Shown one piece after another: positions 1-10,544 of a stretch of 64,000 nt of DNA. A program made the translations under genes and the position numbers. Below the pieces are notes generated by a model. That model was not told where the DNA came from. It did no database searches and saw nothing but the letters and a program-made list of their open reading frames with translations. Each line of letters opens with the position of its first letter. Within the stretch, counting starts at the first letter, position 1. Source of the stretch: Candidatus Manganitrophus sp. (GTDB lineage Bacteria > Nitrospirota > Nitrospiria > SBBL01 > Manganitrophaceae); NCBI GenBank assembly GCA_028865235.1, contig CP114561.1, positions 2,066,001-2,130,000 on the forward strand, read 5' to 3'.

Positions 1-310
1 CTCTATGGCCATAAAACTCTTCCTCCCTGCAGTCGTCTCTTGGAAATTCGTGCCCGACGTGGACGGGCTGTCTTCCCTCTAAAAACAAAACGTCCCACCC
101 CAACGGATGTTGGGATGGGACGTCCTCGTCAGAACACATCTTTGTGTTGTGATGTATCGTACCTCAATCAAATAAGTGTGTCAAGCCGGTTTTTTTCTGT
201 ATCTCGATTGGATACCATATTAGTATTAGAACGACGCCGTTCGGCGTTGACTCCCGTGTCCGAATAGTGGTATAGCCTGGAATGGCGGACGGAAAGGAGC
301 CGGTCAAGAG
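1..310. other. Non-coding leader region
   Basis: No convincing gene. Besides the hairpin at 81-122 there is a short perfect hairpin (ACGCCG-TT-CGGCGT, 234-247), an AT-rich stretch at 181-230 that could hold a promoter for the gene at 311, and a Shine-Dalgarno-like GGAAAGGAG at 291-299. The small open frames here have no protein-like composition. Confidence 0.5.
81..122 (-). terminator. Rho-independent terminator-like hairpin, minus strand
   Basis: A near-perfect stem (arms 91-104 and 109-122, one internal mismatch, 4-nt loop) is followed on the minus strand by a U-rich run with one interruption (complement of 81-90). No recognisable minus-strand gene lies just upstream of it (123-310), so either it ends a small untranslated RNA or it acts against read-through. 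Confidence 0.55.
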
Positions 311-1087
311 ATGATGTCGGACATGAATCACTCCGGGATTTTCCTGCAAGGGATGATCTTTCTGCATCGCGGGCAATTCGAAAGCGCACGGCGCTGTTTC
401 GGGCAGGCGCTGGAAGAGGCGCGCGCCGGGGGGAAGGCCGACCAACTCCGCGCGGTGCTTCTGAATCTGGGAAATGCCTCCGCAGCCCTCGGAGACCGGG
501 AGAAGGCCCGCTCCTGCTATCTGGAAATCTTAGCGCTCGACCGGGAGCAGCCCGACGCGAAAACGGTCGGACAGACCCTCGTCAACCTCGGCAATCTCTG
601 CCGGGAGGGGGGAGAGTTCGAGCGGGCGCGGGCCTATTATCTGGAGGCGGCCGATCTCCTCCAAGAAAATTCGGATGACCTCTCCTCCGGGGTGCTCTAC
701 AGCAACCGGGGTCTCTTGGAAGAGGCGACGGGACATCTGGAAGAGGCGATTAATCTTTTCAGAAAAGCGATCGACTTCCACAAGAAGGCGGGGCATGAGG
801 AAGGGTTGGCGGCGACCTGGGGACAGCTGGGCCGCGTCTTCCTCCAGCGGGATCAGGATCGGGACGCGGAAACCTGCTTTAACTACGCGACGACCCACTT
901 TAACCGGTTAGGAGATCCGTCGGGCGAGAGCGAAGCCCTCCGGGGCTTGGCGGCGGTGTATGAACGCCGGGGCGACCGGGAGCTGGCCCTTCATTGTCTC
1001 GAACGCATCACCGAAATCGAGGAGAGATATCGCCTCCCGCCGGATGCACGCGATCATGAACAAAACAATCGGCTCCGGAGAAAATAA
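311..1087 (+). CDS. Tetratricopeptide repeat protein
   Basis: The 258-aa product is made almost entirely of TPR-type helical repeats. Repeating signatures such as LNLGNASAALGDREKARSCY, LVNLGNLCREGGEFERARAY and LGRVFLQRDQDRDAETCF recur about every 40 residues from residue 10 to 240. TPR arrays are protein-interaction scaffolds; nothing here identifies the partner. There is no signal peptide, so it is probably cytoplasmic. The ATG at 311 is preceded by GGAAAGGAG about 11 nt upstream. The gene converges with the minus-strand gene ending at 1134. A second, unrelated TPR gene lies at 14953. The TPR assignment is firm, the role unknown. Confidence 0.85.
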   Translation: MMSDMNHSGIFLQGMIFLHRGQFESARRCFGQALEEARAGGKADQLRAVLLNLGNASAALGDREKARSCYLEILALDREQPDAKTVGQTLVNLGNLCREGGEFERARAYYLEAADLLQENSDDLSSGVLYSNRGLLEEATGHLEEAINLFRKAIDFHKKAGHEEGLAATWGQLGRVFLQRDQDRDAETCFNYATTHFNRLGDPSGESEALRGLAAVYERRGDRELALHCLERITEIEERYRLPPDARDHEQNNRLRRK

Positions 1088-1133
1088 CGGTTCTGTTTAT
1101 AAACCGATTTCACTGAGACCGATCGTCTCCTGC

Positions 1134-1634
1134 TCACGCCGGCGGCGCCGACTCATTTTTCAGCTTCTCAATGAGGGCCCGCATCCGCTTCACATGTTCC
1201 CCCTCCCAAAAAAATTGATCGCAATGAGGACAATACGCATACTGCGCGATCGTTTCATAAACGTACGGAGGGACCCTCTCTCTCGCCGCTTCCTTTGATT
1301 TTGATAGGAAAAGGGTGTTGCACTCAAGACAGCGGATAAACGAACCGCCGTCTCCACAACCGAAGGTACGAACGATCAGTTGGAGCTGGGTGTGATGGTC
1401 CTGATCGGTGTCGATCAAAACTCCCTTGACCCTTCCGGAGCGGATCAGCTTTCGATCGAACAGTCTTCGATCTCCGCTGATAACCACCCTTTCTTCCCGG
1501 TCGGCCGTTTGGACAAGGTCTGCATCATCAACCGGATTGATAAAGAGGGTGTCATAACCGAGCATCCGGAGCTTTCGAACCAGATGGCCGACATTGGTAT
1601 CGACGATAAATCGCGTCTCGATCGGATTCCTCAT
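1134..1634 (-). CDS. Mut7-C RNase domain protein (DUF82 type)
   Basis: The 166-aa protein has the two halves of the Mut7-C family. The N-terminal PIN-like half has acidic positions (FIVDTNVGHLVRKLRMLGYD, DADLVQTA, VVISGDRRLF). The C-terminal zinc ribbon runs from RCLECN near residue 100 to YCPHCDQFFWEGEHVKRM. The family is predicted to be a metal-dependent RNase related to the exonuclease MUT-7 C-terminus; its bacterial role is not established. Length and motif order are normal. The gene is monocistronic and faces the TPR gene tail-to-tail. Confidence 0.85.
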   Translation of the reverse strand: MRNPIETRFIVDTNVGHLVRKLRMLGYDTLFINPVDDADLVQTADREERVVISGDRRLFDRKLIRSGRVKGVLIDTDQDHHTQLQLIVRTFGCGDGGSFIRCLECNTLFLSKSKEAARERVPPYVYETIAQYAYCPHCDQFFWEGEHVKRMRALIEKLKNESAPPA

Positions 1635-1855
1635 AACCCAAAAAGAAGGGGCGTTGGCGCGGGGAAAACGCCCGATAAACCTCTCTCTTCATTTTAATCT
1701 TTTCCATTTGAGAAGCAACTCCCGCAGGCGACGGCTTCATTCAACGCAACGGGGTCTCCTCTCCCCCTCTCGTCTTTTCTCCCCGATTCGTGTCAAAATA
1801 AATAAAAAGCCCGGCGCGCGTCATCTCTCCTTTCTCCAGACGGAATGGGGTTTGT

Positions 1856-2821
1856 TTGAAACCGGAAACACGGAATTGGATTAATACAATCATCGGCCTG
1901 GTCGCCCTCCTGGCGGCGGGCCTCTTCCTTTACAGGCGATTTCAAACCATCGATCTGGCGGAGGTCGCCGCATATCTCCGCTCCCTGGAGGGAATGCGGC
2001 TGGCGATCGTTGGTTTTTGGACGGCGATCAGCTACCTGGTCCTCACCGGTTATGATTGGCTGGCTCTTCGTTTTCTAAAGAAGCGGATCTCGTATCCTCG
2101 GGTGGCGCTCGCCTCTTTTGTCGGATATTCCATCAGCAAGAATCTCGGGATCAGTTGGCTGACCGGCGGATCGATGCGCTATCGATTTTATTCCCGCTGC
2201 GGAATGGACCTCAAAGATGTCACCAAACTGGTCCTATTCAACACCGTCACTTTTCTCCTCGGTTTCTTCTTTTGGGGCGGTTTTTCGTTTCTTTTTTACC
2301 CTCTGGAAGAAGAGGTCGTCCCTTTTCTTCCTAGGTCGCTCTTCCCGATGGTGGGGTTCTTGGTCTGGGCAATCCCACTCGTCTACCTCGGGATCTGCAG
2401 TCGATCCAACAAGGAGATCGCATTCCGGGGGAGACGATGGTCTCTCCCCCCTTTCCGGATTGCGCTGTCCCAATTGATTCTGGGGGCGATCGATGTTTTT
2501 GTGACCCTCTGGGTCCTCTATTGGATCCTTCCACCGGGAGCGGTTTCGATCGGCGCCTTCGTCGCGGCCTATTTTATGGCGGAGGTGGTGGCGATTCTCA
2601 CCCATGCCCCCGGCGGGATCGGCGTCTTTGAATCGAGCATGTTGGTGCTTCTCGACGGCCGACTCTCCGAAGCGGCCCTTCTCTCCTCTCTTCTGCTCTA
2701 CCGGGTGATTTACTTTCTCATCCCCATGGTGATCGGGATCGCTCTCCTCGTCATCGATGAGATCCGCTCTCGGCCGCAATCGCTCGATGCCGTATTGCGT
2801 CAAAAAGCCGAAAATCGCTAG
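1856..2821 (+). CDS. YbhN / UPF0104-family integral membrane protein
   Basis: This 321-aa polytopic membrane protein has about eight hydrophobic segments, starting at residues 10-27. The family block GYSISKNLGISWLTGGSMRY (residues ~90-110) and the late motif APGGIGVFESSMLVLL are typical of the lysylphosphatidylglycerol-synthase TM region / YbhN family, whose members move or flip lipids. No soluble aminoacyl-transferase domain is fused, so it is not MprF. The start is TTG at 1856 behind GGAATGGGG. It lies 14 nt upstream of the PLD lipoprotein gene, suggesting a shared membrane-lipid function. The substrate is unknown. Confidence 0.82.
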   Translation: MKPETRNWINTIIGLVALLAAGLFLYRRFQTIDLAEVAAYLRSLEGMRLAIVGFWTAISYLVLTGYDWLALRFLKKRISYPRVALASFVGYSISKNLGISWLTGGSMRYRFYSRCGMDLKDVTKLVLFNTVTFLLGFFFWGGFSFLFYPLEEEVVPFLPRSLFPMVGFLVWAIPLVYLGICSRSNKEIAFRGRRWSLPPFRIALSQLILGAIDVFVTLWVLYWILPPGAVSIGAFVAAYFMAEVVAILTHAPGGIGVFESSMLVLLDGRLSEAALLSSLLLYRVIYFLIPMVIGIALLVIDEIRSRPQSLDAVLRQKAENR

Positions 2822-2835
2822 AATAGTAGTCAAGG

Positions 2836-4148
2836 ATGACCTACAGCCTGCATATATCCGATCGTTTTTACCACCGCATCGAAAGAGGTTTGTTCCTCCT
2901 TCTGATGCTGACCCTTGTTGCCTGCGGCGCGACCCCCAAGCGACTGGGGCAAGACCCTTTCCTCTATCCCACCCCGCTTTTTTCGATACCCTCGAGGCCT
3001 ACACCGGCCCGCCGATTCTGCCGGGACACCGCGTTCGTGTCTTACTCGACGGCGATGAGGCCTTTCCCGCCATGTTGAAGGCCATTCGGGAGGCGGAGAA
3101 AAGTATCACCTTCGTCACCTACGTTTATTGGAAGGGAAAAATCGCGGATGAATTTGCGGAAGCGCTCGCACGTCGCGCGCGCGACGGCCTGCCGGTTTAC
3201 CTGCTCCTCGACTCTCAGGGGGCAAAAACCATGGAGGAGAAGAATGTCACGAAGATGAAGGAGGCGGGGGTTCACTTCGCCTGGTTCCGGCCGATGAAGT
3301 GGTACAAACCTTTCCAGTACAACTACCGGACACATCGGAAGGTCCTCGTCATCGATGGACGGATCGGCTTTACAGGGGGCATCGGGATCGGCGACGAATG
3401 GCTCGGCCATGCGCAGGACAAGGATCATTGGCGCGATACCTGCGTCGTTGTCGAGGGACCGGTCGTTCACTACCTGCAGGCGGCGTTTGCCGAAAACTGG
3501 CTGGAGGCAACGCGGACCATGATTGTGGGAGACCCTCTATTTCCCCCCCTCCAAGAGATCGGTCCGGTCAAAGCGCAAGGGATTCGAAGCTCCCCGATGG
3601 AGTCAAGCTCCGAAGTCTACATGCTCTACCTCCTGACCATCGCCTCGGCGGAGCAGACCCTCTACATCACCACCGCCTACTTTCTCCCCGACGGCCTTCT
3701 TCAGGACCGATTGATCGAGGCGGTCGAACGAGGGGTCGATGTCCGGGTGATCGTCCCCGGTCGGTATAACGACAACTACCTTCTCTACCAATTGAGCCGA
3801 AACGGCTACGGGAGATTATTGAAAGCGGGGGTGAAAATTTACGAGTACCAGCCGACCTTCATGCATGCCAAGACGTTGGTGGCCGACGGCATCTGGGGAT
3901 CGATCGGCAGCACCAACTTCGACAACCGTTCGTTCAGCCTCAATGATGAGTTCAACCTGAACTTCCATAGCCGGGAGGTCGCTCAACGCCTGGAGGAAAT
4001 TTTCGCGGAGGATCTGGAGCGGTCACGTCCGATCTCTTATGAGGAATGGAGAAAGCGGCCCTATCGCGAGCGCTTCGTCGGCTGGCTGGGGGACTGGATC
4101 AAAACCTGTTGTGAGGAAAAGGGGACGAAGGCTTACTTCAAAATATAG
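2836..4148 (+). CDS. Phospholipase D / cardiolipin synthase-like lipoprotein (one indel)
   Basis: The product of about 437 aa has a lipoprotein signal (LLLMLTLVACGATPK, lipobox Cys near residue 33) and two HxK(x)4D catalytic motifs, HRKVLVIDG near residue 164 and HAKTLVADG near 342, each followed by the GS/GG-N motif (FTGGIGIGDEW, GSTNFDNRS). Two HKD motifs define PLD-family transphosphatidylases such as cardiolipin synthase B. The reading frame changes at the T6 run 2978-2983; adding one T joins the signal peptide to the catalytic part. The choice of ATG 2836 rests on the signal peptide. It is probably co-transcribed with the YbhN-like gene. Its 3' end overlaps the convergent gene at 4133 by 16 bp. 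Confidence 0.8.
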
Positions 4149-4470
4149 TGGAGCGCAAAATCGGCCGCGATGGCGATCAGGGCGACGCCGTTGAGCCAGG
4201 CGATGTCCTTCCATCCCTTCCGGGCGAAATAGACGATGTTGAAGAGAATAAAGAGTTCGGCGATGTTCGACACCGGCATGTGCAGCCACCGCATCCCCAT
4301 TTCCCCGACCACCCAGGTCATCAAGTAGAAAAAAATGCAAGGGAGAGGGTCAGCCACTCGGTTCGCGTTGTCCCGCCCCGGCGTTTTACCCGGACCATGG
4401 CAGTGATCAAGCAAACCAGGACGATGAAGAAGAGGAGCGGAAAAAGGGGCCACCAGACTTTGACTGACAT
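4133..4470 (-). CDS. Small membrane protein, unknown function (one indel)
   Basis: After restoring one base in the A7 run 4329-4335, ATG 4470 reads through to 4133 as a ~112-aa protein. It has an N-terminal hydrophobic segment (PLFPLLFFIVLVCLITAMV), a basic loop (RVKRRGGTTRTEW), and two or three further hydrophobic stretches (SLAFFFYLMTWVVG; IAELFILFNIVYF; NGVALIAIAADFAL). The composition fits a three- to four-pass inner membrane protein. I do not recognise the family. It converges on and overlaps the PLD gene. Confidence 0.6.
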
Positions 4471-4602
4471 GGTCCTAATGGTACTGAAACGGCGGGGGGA
4501 AGTTCAAGGAGAAAGAGAACATTTCCCGAGAATAAGAATAAAAAGAAACCGCATTAAAAAACATGTTGCAGCCGTATCCCTCAATCATTGTAGAATTTAT
4601 CT

Positions 4603-4998
4603 ATGACGCAGGATCGTTTCGATAAACTCATCAAAGACTATAACGACGACTTTCTCCACCTTCTCAGGCGAGCCAGCCGGAAAAATTACAACGGCCTTCT
4701 CTCCTCATTCAAAAGATTGAGGGATCTCTATTATGCTATTATTGAATTCCAAGATTCCGGAAAATATCTGTTTCGAATCCTTCCATACCCTTTGTCCTTT
4801 CGGGCAAACGACGATTTTCTGAAAGAAATCGGGTTTGATCCTGCAGAAATGAAAAATATCTACGGCTTTCTCGAATTCGTAAAAACATCCCAAGGGGAAG
4901 AGTTCGAAGAATATATCAAAATCTATGTGAACGGCAAACGGGAAACTCCGCGCATTGCCGGAAACAAACAACGTATAGAACAAAGCGGTGCGAAGTGA
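4603..4998 (+). CDS. Hypothetical protein, 131 aa
   Basis: This small soluble protein is rich in charged and aromatic residues (LIKDYNDDFLHLLRRASRKN, LRDLYYAIIEFQDSGKYL). It is probably alpha-helical in its N-terminal half and has no signal peptide. I do not recognise it. The ATG has no clear Shine-Dalgarno sequence, and a -10-like TAGAAT lies only 6 nt upstream at 4591-4596, so the transcript could be nearly leaderless. The local GC is clearly lower than in its neighbours, a hint of later acquisition. Confidence 0.6.
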   Translation: MTQDRFDKLIKDYNDDFLHLLRRASRKNYNGLLSSFKRLRDLYYAIIEFQDSGKYLFRILPYPLSFRANDDFLKEIGFDPAEMKNIYGFLEFVKTSQGEEFEEYIKIYVNGKRETPRIAGNKQRIEQSGAK

Positions 4999-5005
4999 TA
5001 CCGGA

Positions 5006-5368
5006 TCAATCGGGATGAAGTCCTACTCCTGTCAGCGCTTCCGCCACCTCGGCATCTCCGCTTGGCAAGCAATCGCCCCTTTCGGCCCACCCCTTCAACT
5101 GCTCCGGATCTTCGAGCACATCGACCGGCACCTCATAATACGTTTTGAGGGTCTGCTGGGCGCTGGGGCGGAACGGCTTCATCCCCATTTCGACATAGTC
5201 TGAACGGCTGGCGTCGTCGGTTTTGAAGTAAAGCCGGCCTTTAAAGAGGATGCCGAAAAAGTGCCCGTCCCGGTAGAGACCCTGCCCGCCGAACATCGGC
5301 CGGCAGTGAATTCCTTCAAGCGGGCTCAGTTGGTCGAGAACAAACTCCCGGAACGACTCGTCTTTCAT
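5006..5368 (-). CDS. TfoX N-terminal domain protein
   Basis: The 120-aa protein matches the TfoX N-terminal domain: an N-terminal helix (FREFVLDQLSPL), the signature RPMFGGQGLYRDGHFFGIL, then LYFKTDD and a C-terminal YYEVPVDVLEDPEQL. Stand-alone TfoX-N proteins are widespread and lack the competence-regulating C-terminal half, so no competence role should be assumed. ATG 5368 is preferred because the corrected upstream kinase gene ends at 5370, leaving an almost zero gap and likely translational coupling. The 3' end nearly touches the unknown gene ending at 4998. Confidence 0.85.
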   Translation of the reverse strand: MKDESFREFVLDQLSPLEGIHCRPMFGGQGLYRDGHFFGILFKGRLYFKTDDASRSDYVEMGMKPFRPSAQQTLKTYYEVPVDVLEDPEQLKGWAERGDCLPSGDAEVAEALTGVGLHPD

Positions 5369-5369
5369 C

Positions 5370-8300
5370 CTATCCCGGCATTCCCGTGATGACATCGTGA
5401 ACGGTTTTGCTCAGCTGCTCGAAGTTGGTAGGGCTTGGCGATCACCCCTTTGAAACCGTACCGGGCATAATCACCCATGATCGGATCGTTGGAGTAGCCG
5501 CTCGAGACGATCGCCCTCACATGCGGGTCGATTTCAAGGAGGCGCTGGATCGCCTCTTTTCCCCCCATCTTCCCCGGCACGGTCAGGTCCATGATGACCA
5601 GGTCAAACGGTTCCCCGGAGGCCGACCCCTCCCGGTAGCGTGCGATCGCCTCGGCGCCGTCTTCGGCGTATCCGACCCGGTAGCCGAGAAAACCTAAGAG
5701 CTCTCCCGCCACTTCGCGGACCGCCTGCTCGTCATCCATGATCAAAATTTTACCCTTGCCCCGAAGCGGCGCCTCGGATCGCCGCTCCGGCTCAACGTCG
5801 TGCGAAGAGGCCGCCAGGTAAATGGAGAAGGTCGAGCCCTTTCCCAGATCGGAGTCGGCCGTCATGTAACCGTCGTGTTTTTTGACAATCGAATAGGAGG
5901 TCGGCAGCCCCAGTCCGCTTCCCTTCTGTTTGGTCGTAAAGTAAGGATCGAAGATCTTCGAGAGGTGCTCCTTCGGAATGCCGATTCCAAAGTCCCGAAT
6001 CGAGATTCGAACGTATCTCCCCGGTTTGAGGAATATCCGCTTATCCCCTTCTTTGACAAGATCATTCTCCGCCCGCACTTTGATGATCCCTCCTTGGGGC
6101 ATCGCCTGCTGGGCATTGATGACCAGATTGTGGAGGACCTGACTGATCTGTCCCTCATCGATTTCGACCGGCCAGAGATCGTCCGAGATGACGAATTCAA
6201 CCCCGACATTCGATCCGTGCAGAACGAACTCGATTGAATCCTTCAGCAGCTCCTTCATCGAGACGGTTTTCTTGATCGGCGTCCCCCCTTTGGCGAAGGT
6301 CAAGAGCTGCTGCGCCAGATCCCTTGCCCGAAGCGAAGCGGTCTCGGCGTCGCTGACCCGCCGATGAAGGGGATCGGTCGGACCGATCGACATCTTTACC
6401 AGGGAAAGATTCCCCAGAATCGCGGTCAAGATATTGTTGAAGTCGTGTGCGATGCCGCCGGCAAGCAATCCCACCGCTTCCAGCTTGCTCGTTCGAAGAA
6501 GCTCCTCTTCCATTCTTTGCTGCTGTGTGATGTCCCGGAAGACCAGGACCACCCCCAGGATATGTCCTGCCTTGTCTCGAATGGGGGCGCCGCTGTGAGC
6601 GATGATCTGCTCCGTTCCGTCGCGCGAGAGAAGGATCGTATGATTGATGAGACCCACCGTTACACCGGTTTGAAGGACTTGAGCGGCCGGATTTTCCAGA
6701 GACCGGCCGGTTTTCTCCTCGACCATCCGAAAGACCTCGGACAGACGGCGTCCGATCGCTTCTTGTTGGGTCCAACCGGTGAGGCCTTCGGCCACTTTGT
6801 TCATCAAGACGATCCGCTCTTCCATGTCGGTCGTGATCACTCCATCGCCGATCGACCGGAGTGTCACCGCCAGACGCTCCTTCTCGGAGGCAAGATTCTC
6901 CTCGGCCCGCTTCCGTTCGGTGATATCGGTAATGAAGCCCTCTAAAAAGAGGAGTTCGCCGGTGGGAGAAAAGATCCCCTGCCCCTTCTCCCAAACCCAT
7001 TTCTCTTCGCCGGAGCGGGTGTAGATCCGATAAACAAGTTGAAACGACCGCTTCTCTTTCAAGGCTCCCTGCACGCCCTCCCAAACCCATGCCCGATCGT
7101 CCGGGTGAATCAACTGCGCCGGGGTAATTTCCCCTTGTGTAAAATCGGCGGGAGGATAGCCGAGCAATGGAACCACCCCCTCGCTGATGAATTCAATCGT
7201 ATAATTTTCATCGTTTCGGCAGCGGTAGACCAGGCCGGGAAGATTGCTCATCAACGTTGTGAGCGTCCGCTGACTCTCCCGCAGCGCCGCTTCGGCCTCT
7301 TTTCGCTCCTCGATTTCTCTTTGGGCCCCCTGGTAAAGACGCGCATTATCGACCGCCACGGCGACGCGGCGCGCGAGGTCTTCCGCCAGGGAGAGATCGT
7401 CCTCTCCGAAACGGCGGCCCGATTCCATCGTGACAAAAGAAAGAGCCCCCAACGTTTTCCCCCGAGCCGAGAGGGGGACGATCATCGCCGATTTGATCCC
7501 CAGCGCTTTGGCGAGCTTCAGATGTTCGGGATCGCGCGCGATGGTCTCCAACAACGCGTCTGGAATATCGGAGAGGATCATCGTCTTTCCCGAGGTCAGC
7601 ACCTGCTGAAGCGGGTGGGCGCCTCCCCGTTCGGGAGGGTAGCGCCGAATCAGTTCCAATCCGAGCGCTTCTTTGGCCGGATCGGTGGCGACCGCCGCCA
7701 CCCGGCGGATCGATTGGTCTTCTTCAACGATATCGACGACGCAACCGTCGGCCAGAAAGGGAATCGCTAAACGCGCCACGCTCTCCAAGGTGGTTTCGTA
7801 ATCAAGCGAAGCGGAGAGGATCTCACTCGCTTCCGCCAGGAAAGTAAAGCGCCACTGCGCCTGCACCGCCGCCGTGCGCGCTTCCTGCTCGCGATGAAGA
7901 AGGCGCGCGTGCTCCTCCTCCGCCTTCTTTCTTTCGGTCACGTCATTTGCCAAGGTAAGCCCCGCCTGCTTCCCCATAAAAGGGATCAGATCGCGGGTAA
8001 TCTCCACGTCGATAATCGTTCCATCCTTCTTCCGATGCCGCCAGACGCCGGCACGAGAAATCCCCGGAGACATTTTTCTAAAATCCTCAAGCAAGCGGGG
8101 AATGTCTTCCGGCGGGCGGATCTCCTTGATGGTCATGGAGAGGAACTCTTCTCGGCTGTAGCCGTAGTGCCGAACGGCCGACTCGTTGACCGCCAGAAAA
8201 GCGAGCGTCTCCGGATCGAACACCCACATCGGATGCGGATTGTTCTCGAAGAGGATCCGATACTTTTCCTCCGATTCCCGCAGCGCCTCCTCCGCCTCCC

Positions 8301-8819
8301 GGAGGCCGGCCACCATGCGCGACGACGCCGAGAGCTGACGGCGAAGGTCCAGCAGCAGCATCGTCTCATGCGCGATCGTTTGGAGCCCTTCGATCTGCTT
8401 GGGGCGCAGCGCCCGAGTAGCGTAATCCATGACGCAGACGGTTCCGAGGGCATGCCCTTCGGGGGTCAGCAGCGGGGCGCCTGCGTAGAATCGGACGTGG
8501 GGGTCGGAGGTCACCCAGGGGTTGTCCGAAAACCGGGGGTCGGAAGCGGTATCGTGAACAATCAACGGCTGGCGCTGCAGGATTGCGTAGGCGCAAATGG
8601 CGCTCTCCCGGGGGTCTCAGCCGGGCTCACACCTATCTTTGATTTGAACCACTGACGATGATCATCGATAAACGTGATCGCTGCAATCGGCGCTTCGCAA
8701 ACGTCGGAGGCCAACCGTGTCAGATCGTCAAACACATTTTCCGGTGGGGTATCGAGGATCTGATATTGCCGAAGCGTTTCCAGCCGCTTTGGTTCATCCT
8801 GGGGAAGGGGCGGTTTCAT
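5370..8819 (-). CDS. Multi-sensor hybrid histidine kinase (GAF-PAS-GAF-PAS-PAS-HisKA-HATPase-REC), two indels
   Basis: The cytosolic sensor kinase of about 1149 aa has no transmembrane segment. Order: N-terminal GAF (LDTPPENVFDDLTRLAS, ~15-155), PAS (~175-290), second GAF (~325-480), PAS (~520-630), PAS (~640-760), HisKA with phospho-acceptor H in GGIAHDFNNIL (~790), HATPase_c with N box VINAQQAMPQGG and G box DFGIGIPKEHLSKIFDPYF (~875-1000), and a receiver with DD (LIMDDEQ) and acceptor D in LVIMDLTVPG (~1075). The H-box type is that of NtrB-like and phytochrome-like kinases. Two frame breaks need correcting: a missing base in the G5 run 8610-8614 and an extra base near 5424. No partner regulator is adjacent. 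Confidence 0.85.
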
Positions 8820-8879
8820 CAGACGCTTTCTCCACAGGGAGAGAAGACCCCTTCCGAAAAGCGCTTACGGCAAAGAGCA

Positions 8880-9084
8880 TCAATCCGGGATCTTCTTGCG
8901 GAAAAAAGGGTCTTTGAAAGAGGAGGCCAGGAAGGCGGCCTGATCGGAGGGGCTGAAGACTCGGGAAGAAGGAGCGGATCATCTCGTCTACCTCCAACTC
9001 TGAATCCTTCCCTCGTCGGTTCTTGACGAATCCTAATATCGCGAGGGGTGTTCTATTAAGGTATTTCAGCAACCCTCTCAACAA
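8880..9084 (-). CDS. Doubtful small ORF upstream of the hybrid kinase
   Basis: A minus-strand frame starting at TTG 9084 is fairly protein-like (KYLNRTPLAILGFVKNRRGK, ELEVDEMIRSFF). If one base is removed near 8950-8960 it ends as SPSDQAAFLASSFKDPFF and stops at 8880. The alternative frame tail is unlike a protein. No Shine-Dalgarno sequence is seen. It could be a real 65-70-aa gene or a remnant; no family is recognised. Confidence 0.25.
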
Positions 9085-9228
9085 GAGAAGGAAGATGTTC
9101 AGCCTCTGCTGAAGGAGGCCATACAGGATTGTTAATATTCACTCAGAGTAGGTTCAATATACAGAATTGACCCTGCGTGAGTCAATCAGGGTATTTATGG
9201 CTTCTGAGGCTGAAAAGAAGAGGGAAAT
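9085..9228. other. Intergenic region between der and the kinase locus
   Basis: This is an AT-richer non-coding stretch that would contain the minus-strand promoter for the kinase locus and the downstream region of der. A TTAATATT run near 9132-9139 and an imperfect repeat of ACTCAG / TGAGTC are visible. I see no clear terminator. Confidence 0.35.
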
Positions 9229-10544
9229 TTATCGACGCTGGCGAAGTCGGATTCGGATCGGCGTGCCGGTGAAGCCGAAGGTCTCCCGAAGCTGGTTTTC
9301 AATGTAGCCGAGGTAATGATCGGGGACCCCCTTGGGGGCATTCGCAAAGAGGACAAAGGTCGGCGGGCACACCCCGGCCTGTGTAATGTAGTAGAGTTTG
9401 AGCCGCTTTCCCTTGTAAAAAGGGGGGGATGGCTCTCCATCATTTTCTCAAAAAAGCGATTCAGATCGCCGGTGGAGACCCGCTGGGTATAGCCGCCGTA
9501 GACCGTATCGATCAGCTGGAAGATCTGGCCGATCCCTTCTCCCTCCCGGGCGGAGATGGTGGCATACTGCAGATCGGTCAAAAAACGGAATCGAAGGGCG
9601 ATCTGATTCAGAAGCCGTTCTTTGGCCCTTTCTTCTTTTTTTGCAAGATCCCATTTGTTGATCAGGACGACCGATCCCTTCCCCTTCTCGATGATCAACC
9701 CGGCGATCTTCGAATCTTGCTCGGTGATCCCTTCGACGCCGTCGATCAGAAGGAGGGCGACGTCCGATCGCTCCAGCGCTTCTTTCGCCCGCGCGATGCT
9801 GAACTGCTCCACCCCATGTTCGATTTTCCCCCGCCGCCGGATGCCGGCCGTATCGATAAAAAGATAAGGCTTGTCGTGATAGGTGACCCAACTGTCGATC
9901 GTATCGCGGGTCGTCCCCGGAACATCGCTGGTGACGAGCCGCTCCTCCCGCAGAAGCGTGTTGATCAGGGTCGATTTCCCCACATTCGGCCGGCCGAGGA
10001 CGACCACCTTGGGGGCTTCGACCTTCTCCTCTTCTTCCTCCGGGGCCATCCGGGGATAGAGGGCGTCGAGCAGATCGCTGAGGCCTTCGTTGTGCTCGGC
10101 CGAGATGGCATACAGCGGATCGACACCCAACTCATAAAATTCGTTGACTCGTTGGATTCCCTTCCCTTCGGCCTTATTGATCACGTAATAGACCGGCTTT
10201 CCGCTTTTTCGAAGCAGATCATGAATCGACCGGTCGATCGGCGTAACCCCATCCCGCGCGCTCATGACGAAAAGAAGGGCGTCGGCCTGCTCGATGGCGA
10301 TCTCCGACTGCCGGCGGACCTGGGTCTCCATCTCCTCTTTCGATTCGGGGACCAACCCGCCGGTATCGATCAGCGTAAACTGCCGATCGCGATAATGGCC
10401 GAGCGCCTCGTTTCGATCGCGCGTGACCCCCGGCATATCTTGAACGATCGCCTTGCGCCTGCCGACCAGCTTGTTGAAGAGGGTCGATTTCCCGACGTTC
10501 GGCCGCCCGATGATCGCGATGATCGGCCCTTTTATCTCTGCCAT
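9229..10544 (-). CDS. der: GTPase Der (EngA), one indel
   Basis: Der is an essential ribosome-assembly GTPase that acts in 50S maturation. Two tandem GTPase domains are present: the first P-loop GRPNVGKSTLFNK (residue ~12) with DTGG, and the second GRPNVGKSTLINT with DTAGIRRRGK and NKWDLAKK. The C-terminal KH-like domain is recovered only after adding one base to the G7 run 9422-9428; it then reads LYYITQAG ... FANAPKGVPDHYLGY and stops at 9229. The corrected length, ~438 aa, is normal. The start overlaps the upstream 142-aa gene by 13 bp, so the two are likely coupled. Confidence 0.93.
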
